From Pseudidiomarina sp. CB1 (GTDB taxonomy: Bacteria; Pseudomonadota; Gammaproteobacteria; Enterobacterales; Alteromonadaceae), in the NCBI RefSeq assembly GCF_024752025.1, contig NZ_JANTPU010000002.1, positions 344,421 through 408,420 of the forward strand: a stretch of 64,000 nucleotides of DNA, in the 5' to 3' direction. Below, in pieces: positions 18,332-27,568 of the stretch (positions are counted from its first letter, which is position 1; each line of letters starts with the position of its first letter). Position numbers and translations under genes: made by a program. The notes below the pieces were generated by a model. That model saw only the letters and a program-made list of their open reading frames with translations, was not told the origin of the DNA and ran no database searches.

Positions 18332-18782
18332 AGGTATCCTCAATAAATGCAGCCTCATCGGGCGGCTGAAATACATTAATCTTGGCGTTGGCAACAACCG
18401 TTTCCTGGTGTTTAATTTCACACTGAAAAACGCTCAATCCAGAGCTTTCGGCGTGAATCTCGGCAACGTGAATACTATAGGTTTCGCCTAATGCAAAACG
18501 GTCAATTGCGCATTGATACTTTCGTGATCCTAACAAAAAGCCGATCTTGATGTCTTCGCCAGCACCACGGTTACGGTAGCCCGCCGCAGCAGCAATACTC
18601 TGTGCCATGAGCTCAACTCCCACATGTGCAGGAAGTCCTCCCAGCTCATCACGGTAGAATAGATTGTCAGTGGTGATGGTGACTTCGCAATGCGCCGTGG
18701 TCTCGACGTTATCGCCGTCAATGAAGCGGTCAATCAGACGCATGGGTGGTTGATGTTTAATGAGATCAGTCAATGTCGTCAT
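18324..18782 (-). CDS. apeP: hot-dog fold 3-hydroxyacyl-ACP dehydratase ApeP
   Basis: 152-residue FabA/FabZ-like hot-dog protein forming the double bonds of the polyene by dehydration, probably as a heterodimer with ApeI. Visible are LIKHQPPMRLIDRFID and the central helix GLPAHVGVELMAQSIAAAAGY. The ATG 18782 has GGGAGG 8 bases upstream and overlaps the apeO end by 17 bases. The partner-type dehydratase gene apeI is 10 kb upstream in the same operon. Confidence 0.85.
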   Translation of the reverse strand: MTTLTDLIKHQPPMRLIDRFIDGDNVETTAHCEVTITTDNLFYRDELGGLPAHVGVELMAQSIAAAAGYRNRGAGEDIKIGFLLGSRKYQCAIDRFALGETYSIHVAEIHAESSGLSVFQCEIKHQETVVANAKINVFQPPDEAAFIEDTYE

Positions 18783-19992
18783 TCGTTGTGCCTCCCGCTT
18801 CACTACGGCTAAAAATCAGCGCCACGTTATTGCCGCCAAACGCAAATGAATTGCTCAAACAGTGTTGGGCGCGGTGTTCGAGTTTACTGTCGCTAGTGAC
18901 CAACGGTAGCTTTTCAATTGCATCGTCATAGTCGCCATCATAACAGTGCTTAGGGAGCTGACCCTCGGTAGCGTTTAGGGTGAGCCAGCATAGTGCCGCT
19001 TCGAGTGCACCAGCCGCACCAAGGGTGTGACCGGTCATAGGTTTCGTTGAGCTAGCGAAGGCATGGTTTAATTCTAATGACGCGAGGGCGCTTGCCTCCA
19101 TTGCATCATTTAGCGCTGTTCCGGTGCCATGCAAATTGATGTAATCGATAGCCTGCGGCGCGAGGTTTGCTTGACGGAGTGCCGCGCTAATAGCGAGCTG
19201 TGCGCCGCGACCATGCGGTTCCGGAGCCGTCATGTGATAAGCATCCGAAGCATGGCCAGCGCCACGAAGGTAAATCTGATCCGCTGCGTCAGCAAGAGGC
19301 TCTCGTGTAGCAATAAAAAAGGCGGCGGCTTCACCAATATTGATGCCATCACGCTGCTTGCTAAACGGCTGACATAAGCCCGCAGAAGTTGACTCTAATG
19401 CGCGAAAGCCGTTTAGGGTTAAGCGACAGAGTGAATCGACTCCGCCGACAATCACGGCGTCTGCGAGACCACTGGAGAGGATTTCACGTGCGCTCATCAA
19501 AGCTCGTGCACTCGAGGAACAGGCAATGGATATACTGTAGCGAGGTCCACCGACGCCACAGTAATGCGCGATAAAATCAGCTGGCGCGGCCATTTCTTGC
19601 ATGCTGTAATGAAAGCTGTCGGGTAACTTTTGCTGTTGTGTGTAGTGCTTCAACGCATGCTCACCCTCAGCTATGCCTGAGGTGCTGGTGCCGACAATGA
19701 CCGCAACACGTTCTGCGCCAAACTGTGCTTTACAATTCTCGATTGCGCTGCGCAGGTTCGTGAGCGCAGCTGCCGCTAATCGATTGTTGCGGGTCTGATA
19801 GTTGGGCGGCAACGCGGCTAAGGATGGCAATTGCTCGTCCGCAACCTGGCCAGCAATAATAGGTGTGCCGTCCACCAACGGAAAGTTGCTCGTTTGCATG
19901 CCGCGTTGACTGCCGCGCACTGCATTTTGCCAAACCTCGTGCAGGTTATTCCCCAGCGCGCAAATAACACCAAGATGGTTTAAATACATCAC
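18766..19992 (-). CDS. apeO: beta-ketoacyl synthase ApeO
   Basis: Ketosynthase (408 aa) with the triad in SIACSSSARAL (Cys about 158), LHGTGTALNDAMEA and TGHTLGAAGALEAAL. In characterised APE systems ApeO pairs with the chain-length-factor-like ApeC. The start is GTG 19992 (GTGATG), with AAGGAG 7 bases upstream and a 4-base overlap with the preceding lipoprotein gene; the next-codon ATG is possible. The order lipoprotein-apeO-apeP-apeQ-apeR matches known clusters. Confidence 0.87.
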   Translation of the reverse strand: MMYLNHLGVICALGNNLHEVWQNAVRGSQRGMQTSNFPLVDGTPIIAGQVADEQLPSLAALPPNYQTRNNRLAAAALTNLRSAIENCKAQFGAERVAVIVGTSTSGIAEGEHALKHYTQQQKLPDSFHYSMQEMAAPADFIAHYCGVGGPRYSISIACSSSARALMSAREILSSGLADAVIVGGVDSLCRLTLNGFRALESTSAGLCQPFSKQRDGINIGEAAAFFIATREPLADAADQIYLRGAGHASDAYHMTAPEPHGRGAQLAISAALRQANLAPQAIDYINLHGTGTALNDAMEASALASLELNHAFASSTKPMTGHTLGAAGALEAALCWLTLNATEGQLPKHCYDGDYDDAIEKLPLVTSDSKLEHRAQHCLSNSFAFGGNNVALIFSRSEAGGTTNDDID

Positions 19993-20582
19993 TTTTGCTC
20001 TCCTTCAAGAGCGGGGAACTCTAACATTTCTATGCTGAGTTGGCGCAGTTTGATGTGATAGCCAAAGGCGAGATGCTCAACCAGCATACCGCTGTCGTTA
20101 AAACTCAGGCGCCATAAGATCGCTCCGGTCGGTGAACTCAGCAAACGGCCATTGTCAGTTACCTGCAGCGACGCGCCGTGCAAATTGGGTTGTAGGAGAT
20201 CGACAGGCCAATTCACCAGTTGCAAGGTGGCGAGCATTTGTTTGATTAAACGCGGGTCATCAAACGGCGCGATGCCACTCGCAGTAAACCGCCCCGAGGC
20301 ATCAAGAGCGGCACGCCACAATTCCTGTCCTAGTGGACTTAGACCCACCATGGTGAGGCCTTTGGCGCTGCGGGCGCTGCTCACTTGCAAGGTGTGTTGC
20401 CCTTGCGCAGGATGTGACCATTCGACGAGCATCAACTCTTGTTGCGCTGGGCCAGGCCAATGACTCACGAGCTCAAGTCCAGCCTGCTCGCTGACCGGCG
20501 TCCAAAGTGATGATTGCGGCGGTGTGGCTTGGCAGCCCACAAGCATGAAGAGCGCGAATAAAAGCGTTAAGATTCTTGGCAT
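19989..20582 (-). CDS. DUF3261-type lipoprotein, ApeN-like
   Basis: 197 aa with a signal peptide and lipobox LMLVGC followed by QATPP, so probably outer-membrane anchored. The mature part is beta-rich with TMVGLSPLGQELWRAALDASG and VTDNGRLLSSPTGAILWRLSF, the pattern of the DUF3261 family found in APE clusters. It is thought to help place the lipid-linked pigment in the outer membrane; this is inferred from context. AAAGGTGG lies 9 bases before ATG 20582; the longer frame from 20738 lies inside the oxidoreductase gene and is rejected. Confidence 0.75.
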   Translation of the reverse strand: MPRILTLLFALFMLVGCQATPPQSSLWTPVSEQAGLELVSHWPGPAQQELMLVEWSHPAQGQHTLQVSSARSAKGLTMVGLSPLGQELWRAALDASGRFTASGIAPFDDPRLIKQMLATLQLVNWPVDLLQPNLHGASLQVTDNGRLLSSPTGAILWRLSFNDSGMLVEHLAFGYHIKLRQLSIEMLEFPALEGEQK

Positions 20583-21820
20583 AACTCGGTCACCACCTTT
20601 AAGCGCCGTTCGCTTTCGCGGACAAATGGATTCTGCAAATCCCACGCGTATCCTGCCAAAATCGAGCAAATCATTTGCTTGATTGTAGCTTGTTGATGCG
20701 GATAAAAAATCACGTCTTGAAACGAGCAATCGTACCAACCTTTTACGTAGGTGCGAAAGGTATCGATGCCTTTGCGCAAGGGCGAGCTAAACTCTTGTTG
20801 CCAATCCACCGTTTCGCCGTTGAGTTCACGTAATACCAGCGGCACCGCCATAATTGCTGATTTCAGGGCGATGGTAACGCCTGATGAGAAGACCGGATCA
20901 AGAAACTCTCCGGCGTTTCCGAGCAAGGCGTAACCCTTACCATGCAATTGTTTTACATTGGCCGAGTAACCGGTGATGATTTGCTCATCGCGAACCACGT
21001 CACAGTCACCCAGCACTTCGAGCAGATAGGGTTCATCCTCTACTTTTCGCCACAAGGCGGCTTTCGCATTGCCATCGTCAGCGAAGAAGCGCTCACTGCC
21101 AACCACCCCTAAACTTGCAGTGCCGTCGGCAAATGGGATTAGCCAATACCAGATCTCTGGGTTGGTTGGGTGCACCGTAATGAGAATTTTATTACGGTCA
21201 AAAGATGGGTGGTCAAGTTCCGTTTTGACATGGCAGAAGGCTGCTTGGCGCACGGGAAAGTCGGACGGATACTCTAAATCAAGTAGGCGTGGTAGTACCC
21301 GTCCAAACCCACTGGCATCGAGCAAAAAGGCACAAGTGACGTCGAGTTGTGCGTCATCCGCTAGGTTGCGTAGCTTAACGCAATGCTTGCCGTCATCCTG
21401 CAACGCTACTTGTTCGACTTGCATGCCATGTTGAACCTCTGCACCGTAAGCCGTTGCTTGTTGAATGAGCAATTGATCGAATTTTTCGCGTTTGACTTGA
21501 AAAGTAGTGCCGGGACCGGTTGATGACTTCTCGCGAAAATCAAATACGGTATGCTCCCCGCCACGGTAAAAAGCGGCGCCGTCTTTGAATTGAAAACCAA
21601 GTGCTTGTGCGTGTTGCTCAACGGTGTCACGAAGCCCCGCCTGTTCCAAATACATCATGCATTGCGGCAACAGGCTCTCGCCAATTGAAAAGCGTGGGAA
21701 CTGCTGCCGTTCGAGGACCAGCACTTTCTTCTCTGCTTGTGCGAGCATGGCCGCGGCAGCTGCACCGGATGGGCCTGCGCCGATGATGATGACGTCGTAA
21801 TGAGGGTGGGCTAAAGACAC
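20567..21820 (-). CDS. FAD-dependent oxidoreductase of the aryl polyene cluster
   Basis: 417-residue flavoprotein of the geranylgeranyl-reductase/tryptophan-halogenase-like group. The Rossmann motif YDVIIIGAGPSGAAAAAML is N-terminal, then RFSIGESLLPQ. The FAD-binding GYALLGNAGEFLDPVFSSGV, close to the GDAA-x-xDPxxxxG motif, follows. No halogenase WxWxIP motif is seen; WYWLIPFADG occupies that region instead. GTG start with AAGGAAG upstream. It is absent from the minimal E. coli cluster but common in longer APE clusters; a role in oxidising or tailoring the aryl head group is a guess. Confidence 0.8.
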   Translation of the reverse strand: MSLAHPHYDVIIIGAGPSGAAAAAMLAQAEKKVLVLERQQFPRFSIGESLLPQCMMYLEQAGLRDTVEQHAQALGFQFKDGAAFYRGGEHTVFDFREKSSTGPGTTFQVKREKFDQLLIQQATAYGAEVQHGMQVEQVALQDDGKHCVKLRNLADDAQLDVTCAFLLDASGFGRVLPRLLDLEYPSDFPVRQAAFCHVKTELDHPSFDRNKILITVHPTNPEIWYWLIPFADGTASLGVVGSERFFADDGNAKAALWRKVEDEPYLLEVLGDCDVVRDEQIITGYSANVKQLHGKGYALLGNAGEFLDPVFSSGVTIALKSAIMAVPLVLRELNGETVDWQQEFSSPLRKGIDTFRTYVKGWYDCSFQDVIFYPHQQATIKQMICSILAGYAWDLQNPFVRESERRLKVVTELCQES

Positions 21821-21832
21821 GCGTATCTTCCT

Positions 21833-24133
21833 TTACACTGAATGAGTCGAGTTTGCTGGTGTCAGCAGCGGTACAAGTACCGCTGTGATGGCAACACCAA
21901 TAAGTACGGTAACGCCGAACGAAGCAATGGCTGCTGTTTGACTAAAACTAAGTGCACCAAAAGCGAACATGGTCGTCAATGCTGAAATACTGATCGCCTG
22001 CAGCGCATGCGCACGTGGTATCCGACTGGCGCAAAAAATGCCGTAATCGATACCGAGCACGATGACTAACATCGCGCCGACGAAGTGAAATGCATTCAAT
22101 GGCTGCCAAAGCGCGGCAATGGCTAACGCACTGCTTAGTGCGGTAATGATAATCGCACTTACGTGCAGGCTGGCGAGGTAGCGCTGTTGCCGGCGACTAT
22201 AGGGTAAGCGCCAACTTAAGACGATGAAAAGCAAGATGACCAGCGCCATCATCCACTGCATAAGTTGGCTGCGATAATGGCCTAAAGCCTCGCTCGCTTG
22301 GGTTAAAGGACTAAAGAGCTCAACGCCATTAAGTGCCGCTATGGCTTGGGTAAAGTCATTATTAGTGGTACTTCCGCGTAACCTAATTACCCCGACAACG
22401 GGCTGTTTAGCATCTGCCGAGGTATAAAAGAAGTTCTCGTACAGTGGGTGTGCCTTGGGTAGTTGTTGGCGGCTCGAGAGGTTCGCTTGTGGCGGTTGAA
22501 TTCCCAGCCACGCGAGGTAGTCCTGGCCTGCGGGTTGTTGCCATAGCTGCGCTAAAGCGTCGCTCACTTGCTGCTGTTGTTGCGGCGTAGGGACATAATC
22601 AAACCAACTCTGCCAACTGGTGAGCCAGCCTTGCTGTTGCCAGTCGACAAGACGTCGATGAACCCGTGCATAGCGTTGATACAGCTCATTCATACTTGTG
22701 GCTTTTATCAAAATCACTTCTGAATCATAAAAGGCCTGCGTTTGCTCACGCATTTCTTGTTCTTGTGCGAGCAATGATTCACTTGATGTTGCCAATAATT
22801 GGACGGCGTCGTCGCTGCGATACGTCTGCCATGCTGCAATCGAGCAGGTGATGGCAAGGACAACAAGAATGATGCTGCCGGTACGGGGTGCAACATGTTG
22901 ATAGCTGCGTGCGACCTTTTGGTGCAAACGTTGCCAGCGCAAAGTTGTCGGTTTGGTTAAACCAAGCGCTGGAATAAGTAACACCAATCCAGTCACACTA
23001 ACCAACGCAGCCGCCATAAACACGCCAAGCTGCTGTAGTAACGGCAGTGACAATAGCGTCAGTAAAAGAAAACCGACAATCGTTGTAGCTGCGCCGAGCA
23101 GCAAGGCTGGCACCACTTGCTGCCAGTTATTTTTGCCATGGCTGGCGCCAATGCTCGCGTGGAACACATAATCAATGCATAGGCCAATCAAAGTAGTGGC
23201 AAAAACCAATGTTAGAACGTGGGGCGAGTTAAAACACCACATGACCGCGGTGACGCCGACGAGGGTCGACACACTTACCACCACCAAGCTGTAGAGTAGA
23301 TGCAGCAGGGAGCGAAATACCCACCACAGCAAAATGAGCACAAACGCTAATGACAAGCCGCCAAACCAAGTCATCTCATATTTTGCTTGAGTGGCTGCCG
23401 CGTCGGTGTGAAACACCAAACCACTGCGAATGACTTCATGTGGGATTGCGGTTGCCGTTAACGCGCTAAGCAGCTGTTCGGTGTGCGCGACAACCGTGCG
23501 CGAGTGCTCTTGACTCAGCGTGTCGGCTTTACTCTGCAATGCCACCACAATGCTTGTGTGCGTCGCCGAGTGACGAACATAAAGAGGCCCCTCTGCAGCA
23601 AAGTTGGGTAACGGCTCGGGTAACGCCTCGACCAAGCGTTGACTGAGCAACAATGGGTCTTGTTGAATATCGACCCATAGCGGTAAGGGCTGCTGTAGTC
23701 GCTGTTGTGCGTATTGAATAAGCTGTTGTGGATTCTCGCGCAGCGTCGTCAGATCACTCGGCGAGGCCCATTGCCCCGCGTACTCGGCGTAGATTGAGAC
23801 AATTGCTTGCGCATCCAGCTGTTGCAGCGGCTGAATCTCAGCTTCACTGCTCGTTAGCTCTGCAAGTTCTTGGCGTAACGCGGTGGCAAATGCAGCGAAG
23901 TCGTCGTTGGCGACGGTAAACAACAACATGAAGCGTTGTTCGTTCGGTTGTTGATGGGCCATGTAAACTTGCTGTGCGGGATCAGCCTCTTGTGGCAGTG
24001 TATCGAGCAAACTGCTTTGCCAAGATACTGCAGGCAAGCGCAGCCAGAACAAGCCAGCGGCGAGCAGGACGACGATAGCGATGCTTAACCATGCGGCAAA
24101 TTTAGTGCGCAGCCACACCGTTATGCGCCTCAT
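21833..24133 (-). CDS. apeM: MMPL/RND-family exporter ApeM
   Basis: 766-residue membrane protein with two repeats, each with one leading transmembrane helix, a periplasmic loop and a five-helix bundle (about residues 250-410 and 620-760). The RND-type segments are visible (ATTLIGLCIDYVFHASIGA, MLVIVLGIDYGIFCASRIP). In APE clusters this protein is proposed to move the finished lipid-linked pigment across or out of the inner membrane. ATG 24133 gives MRRITVWLRTKFAAWL; the frame from 24226 would overlap the LolA-like gene by 125 bases and is not preferred. Confidence 0.86.
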   Translation of the reverse strand: MRRITVWLRTKFAAWLSIAIVVLLAAGLFWLRLPAVSWQSSLLDTLPQEADPAQQVYMAHQQPNEQRFMLLFTVANDDFAAFATALRQELAELTSSEAEIQPLQQLDAQAIVSIYAEYAGQWASPSDLTTLRENPQQLIQYAQQRLQQPLPLWVDIQQDPLLLSQRLVEALPEPLPNFAAEGPLYVRHSATHTSIVVALQSKADTLSQEHSRTVVAHTEQLLSALTATAIPHEVIRSGLVFHTDAAATQAKYEMTWFGGLSLAFVLILLWWVFRSLLHLLYSLVVVSVSTLVGVTAVMWCFNSPHVLTLVFATTLIGLCIDYVFHASIGASHGKNNWQQVVPALLLGAATTIVGFLLLTLLSLPLLQQLGVFMAAALVSVTGLVLLIPALGLTKPTTLRWQRLHQKVARSYQHVAPRTGSIILVVLAITCSIAAWQTYRSDDAVQLLATSSESLLAQEQEMREQTQAFYDSEVILIKATSMNELYQRYARVHRRLVDWQQQGWLTSWQSWFDYVPTPQQQQQVSDALAQLWQQPAGQDYLAWLGIQPPQANLSSRQQLPKAHPLYENFFYTSADAKQPVVGVIRLRGSTTNNDFTQAIAALNGVELFSPLTQASEALGHYRSQLMQWMMALVILLFIVLSWRLPYSRRQQRYLASLHVSAIIITALSSALAIAALWQPLNAFHFVGAMLVIVLGIDYGIFCASRIPRAHALQAISISALTTMFAFGALSFSQTAAIASFGVTVLIGVAITAVLVPLLTPANSTHSV

Positions 24134-24668
24134 AGTGGAAGGTGATAGAGCTCCGGTTGCCTTGTTGCTCGATGAGCTGAATGCGCTCAATGGAGCTGTT
24201 ACCGCAGCTTTCAATGGCTTGCACAAATTGCTGCAGTTGCTCTAATTTGGGCGTTAAGGTCAAACAGTCCGCGGCAAGTTGCACTGAAAAATTCTTATCG
24301 ATCGCTTCGGCGTCACCCTGTAATACGGCGAGAAGGAGTTGTGCAATCACAGCACTACCGCGCATTGCGGCTTCGCCATCAGGCTGGATACCTGTAGCAG
24401 TGATCACCAGTCGTTGGTCTAACGGTTCCTTGGTGTGCCACACCACTTTATCAGCGGCGACCGTTAAGGTCCCAGAACTCAGCAAAGCACGCGGTAACCC
24501 CTGGATCGTACGCTGTTGTTCGAAGTCGACGGCAAAAGGTAATGGCTGTTGTTGCTGCTGCAAAAATGCGAGTACTTCCGGCTCTAGTGGTTGCTCGTTG
24601 GCGTGCGTACATTCGCTCCACAGCAGCGCGCCGATGATGAGAACGCGAAGTAGGACACGCGGCGTCAT
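24102..24668 (-). CDS. apeL: LolA-like periplasmic carrier ApeL
   Basis: 188-residue secreted protein with an N-terminal signal sequence (LLRVLIIGALLWSECTHA). The body resembles LolA outer-membrane lipoprotein carriers (VDFEQQRTIQGLPRALLSSGTL, KVVWHTKEPLDQRLVITATG), the FxQ...G motif being typical. It probably shuttles the lipid-linked pigment through the periplasm between the MMPL exporter and the outer membrane. It overlaps the thioesterase gene by 4 bases and apeM by 32. Confidence 0.83.
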   Translation of the reverse strand: MTPRVLLRVLIIGALLWSECTHANEQPLEPEVLAFLQQQQQPLPFAVDFEQQRTIQGLPRALLSSGTLTVAADKVVWHTKEPLDQRLVITATGIQPDGEAAMRGSAVIAQLLLAVLQGDAEAIDKNFSVQLAADCLTLTPKLEQLQQFVQAIESCGNSSIERIQLIEQQGNRSSITFHYEAHNGVAAH

Positions 24669-25075
24669 GAGCGCTGTACTCCTAGTTTATCGAACAAGAT
24701 ATCGGGTGACTCGAAGAGCATTTCTTCACTAGCAATATCGACCGCGACCTGAATGCTTGTCGCCTTGGTGAGGACTTTATGCGTATCACAACAACGAATC
24801 ACATAGTCAATACGGAGGCGATGCTCCCACTCGCTGAGTTTGGCGATGACCTCAATGTCTTGGCCATAGCGTGCTGACGCGACATATTTAAGACGCAAAT
24901 CAACAATCGGCCATAGGTGACCATTGGCCTTCATCGTGGGGTAATCATAATCAAATTGGCGCAAGAGCTCGCTGCGAGCCATCTCCATGTACTTAACGTA
25001 GTGACCGTGCCACACCACATGCATAGCATCGACGTCAAAAAAGGGCACATTAATTTTTAAGCGCGCTTCAAACAT
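24665..25075 (-). CDS. apeK: acyl thioesterase ApeK (4-hydroxybenzoyl-CoA thioesterase type)
   Basis: 136-residue hot-dog thioesterase. The catalytic segment VPFFDVDAMHVVWHGHYVKYME contains the conserved Asp and the H-x-x-Y pattern of the YbgC/4HBT family. It is thought to release stalled or finished acyl chains from ACPs. ATG 25075 lies two bases after the ammonia-lyase stop; the longer open frame from 25126 is inside that gene and is not used. Confidence 0.86.
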   Translation of the reverse strand: MFEARLKINVPFFDVDAMHVVWHGHYVKYMEMARSELLRQFDYDYPTMKANGHLWPIVDLRLKYVASARYGQDIEVIAKLSEWEHRLRIDYVIRCCDTHKVLTKATSIQVAVDIASEEMLFESPDILFDKLGVQRS

Positions 25076-25077
25076 GC

Positions 25078-26619
25078 TTAGTCCTTGTATAGATCCCAAC
25101 GTTGCTGACGAACTTGTTCCAGCCAATAACGCAATTCTGATTCTAGCGGGCGATCTTCGTCAATCAGCGCAAACTCTTGCGCGATGTCCGCCAGCATCGC
25201 TTCAATCGCGGCGGCTGGCTTACGTAAGTCAGGATTCTCGCGGCGCCGTAGTTGCACAGCTTGATAAGCCGCCAGTAACGTTGCTACTAAAACTTGTTCG
25301 GTGAGCTCGAGTACACGTAGACAGTCTCGCGCCGCAATAGTGCCCATGCTGACCTTATCTTGATTGTGGCATTCGGTGGAACGCGAAAATACACTCGCTG
25401 GCATGGTTAATTTCAGCGCTTCTGCGGTCCATGCCGAACAACCAATTTGCAAAGCTTTGAAGCCATGGTTAATGGTCGCGCGTTGGCCCGTTGCCGCTGA
25501 CAAGTTGGCTGGCAACCCATTATTCATTTTGGTATCCATGAGCAAAGCCATCTGGCGATCGTGTAAATCGGCGAGGTTAGCGACTGCAGTTTTCATGCTG
25601 TCCATGACCATCGCTATGTGGCCACCGTAGAAATGACCGCCATGCAATACATGTTCGCCGATACCGTCGATGATTGGGTTGTCATTGGCACTGTTTAGTT
25701 CGTTCTCAATGGTTTCCGCAAACCACGGTAAGGCATCGCGCAAAACCCCAATAATATGTGGCGCACAACGAATGGAGTAACGGTCTTGTAAACGATCCGA
25801 GTTACGAGGGTGCTCGACATGATTGATGTCTTGCTGAATCCAGCGCGCAACTTCTTGTTGTCCACGGTGCGGTTTGACCGCAAAAAGTAGTTCATCAAAG
25901 TGGTTACTGTTACCATCCAGTGCAATACTGGCAAGCGCTGTAACTCGAGTGGATAACTGACTTAAGTATTCAGCGCGATGCCATGCTTGGCATGCTAGTG
26001 CGGTCATCACCGCAGTGCCATTCATGATCGCAAGACCTTCTTTAGGACGTAAAGTTAGCGGTGCAAGATTGAGTTTCGCGAACGCTTCTTTACTGGAGAT
26101 CGTTTGTGCACCGAACCGAACCTCGCGCTCGCCAATGAGCGCACCTGCTACGTAGGACAACGGGGTCAAGTCACCACTGGCGCCAACGCTGCCTTCTTCG
26201 GGGATCAACGGCAGTACGTTCGCGTTGATCATGAGCACCAAACGTTCCAGCAGCTCCCAACTCACGCCAGAATAACCTTGCGCCAACGAGCACAGGCGTG
26301 TGGCTAAAATCGCGCGCACGCTATCATCAGCAAAATGCCGGCCGAGTCCGCAGCCATGAAAGCGCGTCAAATGAATCGGTAGTTCGTGGGCGAGTTCAGT
26401 CGGTACAGTGACCGTGCAGCTATCCCCGTAGCCTGTCGTAACGCCATAGATAACGCCATCTTCGCGTAATAACGTATCCAAAAAACGGGTACCCGCAGCA
26501 ATACGCTCACGCAAACTAGGATCCTCACTTAGCTGCGCTTGGGCTTTGCCTTGGCTTAGGCGAATGATGTCGTTGATGGTTGTGCGTTTACCACCAAACT
26601 GAACGTTCTCAATCGGCAT
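25078..26619 (-). CDS. HAL/PAL/TAL-family aromatic amino acid ammonia-lyase
   Basis: 513-residue MIO-cofactor lyase. Ala-Ser-Gly (residues about 147-149 in GSVGASGDLTPLSYVAGAL) cyclises to the MIO electrophile. The active-site Tyr is in YGVTTGYG, with NDNPI and the Gln-rich region later. The residues at the usual substrate-selectivity position read Phe-His (about 87-88, in TRFHGCGLG), not the Ser-His of histidine lyases or the His-Leu of tyrosine lyases, by my hand alignment. In the cluster it most likely makes the aromatic starter acid from tyrosine or phenylalanine. No other hut gene is nearby, which argues against histidine degradation. It overlaps its upstream neighbour by 11 bases. Confidence 0.87.
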   Translation of the reverse strand: MPIENVQFGGKRTTINDIIRLSQGKAQAQLSEDPSLRERIAAGTRFLDTLLREDGVIYGVTTGYGDSCTVTVPTELAHELPIHLTRFHGCGLGRHFADDSVRAILATRLCSLAQGYSGVSWELLERLVLMINANVLPLIPEEGSVGASGDLTPLSYVAGALIGEREVRFGAQTISSKEAFAKLNLAPLTLRPKEGLAIMNGTAVMTALACQAWHRAEYLSQLSTRVTALASIALDGNSNHFDELLFAVKPHRGQQEVARWIQQDINHVEHPRNSDRLQDRYSIRCAPHIIGVLRDALPWFAETIENELNSANDNPIIDGIGEHVLHGGHFYGGHIAMVMDSMKTAVANLADLHDRQMALLMDTKMNNGLPANLSAATGQRATINHGFKALQIGCSAWTAEALKLTMPASVFSRSTECHNQDKVSMGTIAARDCLRVLELTEQVLVATLLAAYQAVQLRRRENPDLRKPAAAIEAMLADIAQEFALIDEDRPLESELRYWLEQVRQQRWDLYKD

Positions 26620-27568
26620 TACCTACTGTTCCTTCTGTCTGTTGTTGCCAAAAGTCGAAAAAATTAAACCATTGGTATGGGTAACGTTGACACAAATTTT
26701 CGAGTTGCGCGACGTATTGCGCTAAAATTGCTTCGATATGTTGATGTCGACTGCGGCGCGGTAAATGGAGTCGCTCGGTAACAAAGTCTAAGTGCAAGTC
26801 GTAGCCCTGACCGCTCGCATTTCGCACGCAGAATAAAAAATAAACCGGGCATTCCAAAATACTGGCTAAAACCCAAGGGCCGATTGCGAACTGTGCTGGT
26901 TCGCCAAGAAAGTCGTGGGTAATACTTTGGGTGGGATCGGTGACCGACGTGCGATCGCCGACAATGACCACAAACTCACCTTGGTCGACCCGCTCACGCA
27001 ACATGATTGCGAGTCCCATGTCGATGTTGGTAACCTGAATAACATCCACAGCGACGTTTGGATTGAGTTCGCGTAAGGCGCGGTTAAAGGCTTGTGCATG
27101 TTCGGTAAAAACCAATACATTCATGCGCTTGCAATAACTGCTACTGGCAATCGCGCGTGCCACTTCCAAGTTCCCTAAATGGCTACCGATAAGAATCCCG
27201 CCCTCAGGTCGTTGCTCAAGGTCACGAAAATGGGTGTTTCCGCAGTTTTTGACATGCTGCTTGTTAATCCGTCCAATCCAAGCGTCTGTCTTCGCTAATG
27301 AGGCAAGACCAAACTGCCAGAAATGCTTTAAACTGTTACGCCACGTTGGCAGTTTTTGAAATGGTGAAGCTTGGCCGCTATACCCGTGAAGCTTGCGCAA
27401 ATAAGCCATCGACGCCTTCCGGGCTGTGGTCCCGGTAAGGAAAAAATAGAAAATGACTGGCGCAAGCACGAGGCGCATGAGGAGATGCCCGCCGTATTTA
27501 TATGCACGCAACACAATCAAAATACCCAAGTAATTGCCGCGTTCTTTGGTGGTTGCCCAGTGCTTCAT
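26609..27568 (-). CDS. LpxL/HtrB-type acyltransferase (C-terminal half of ApeJ)
   Basis: 319 aa of the lipid A biosynthesis acyltransferase family: GGHLLMRLVLAPVIFYFFLTG, GSHLGNLEVARAIA with the H-x4-E catalytic pattern (HLGNLE), VIVGDRTSV and PVYFLFCVRN. ATG 27568 overlaps the stop of the glycosyltransferase gene as ATGA. In E. coli a single ApeJ protein is described as a glycosyltransferase-acyltransferase fusion; here the two domains are separate, translationally coupled genes. It presumably acylates the pigment's sugar or lipid anchor. Confidence 0.83.
   Translation of the reverse strand: MKHWATTKERGNYLGILIVLRAYKYGGHLLMRLVLAPVIFYFFLTGTTARKASMAYLRKLHGYSGQASPFQKLPTWRNSLKHFWQFGLASLAKTDAWIGRINKQHVKNCGNTHFRDLEQRPEGGILIGSHLGNLEVARAIASSSYCKRMNVLVFTEHAQAFNRALRELNPNVAVDVIQVTNIDMGLAIMLRERVDQGEFVVIVGDRTSVTDPTQSITHDFLGEPAQFAIGPWVLASILECPVYFLFCVRNASGQGYDLHLDFVTERLHLPRRSRHQHIEAILAQYVAQLENLCQRYPYQWFNFFDFWQQQTEGTVGNAD

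Noticed and set aside
24181..24732. 183-residue open frame antisense to apeL and apeK
   Set aside because: Overlaps two coupled, recognisable cluster genes; Cys- and Ser-rich shadow composition.
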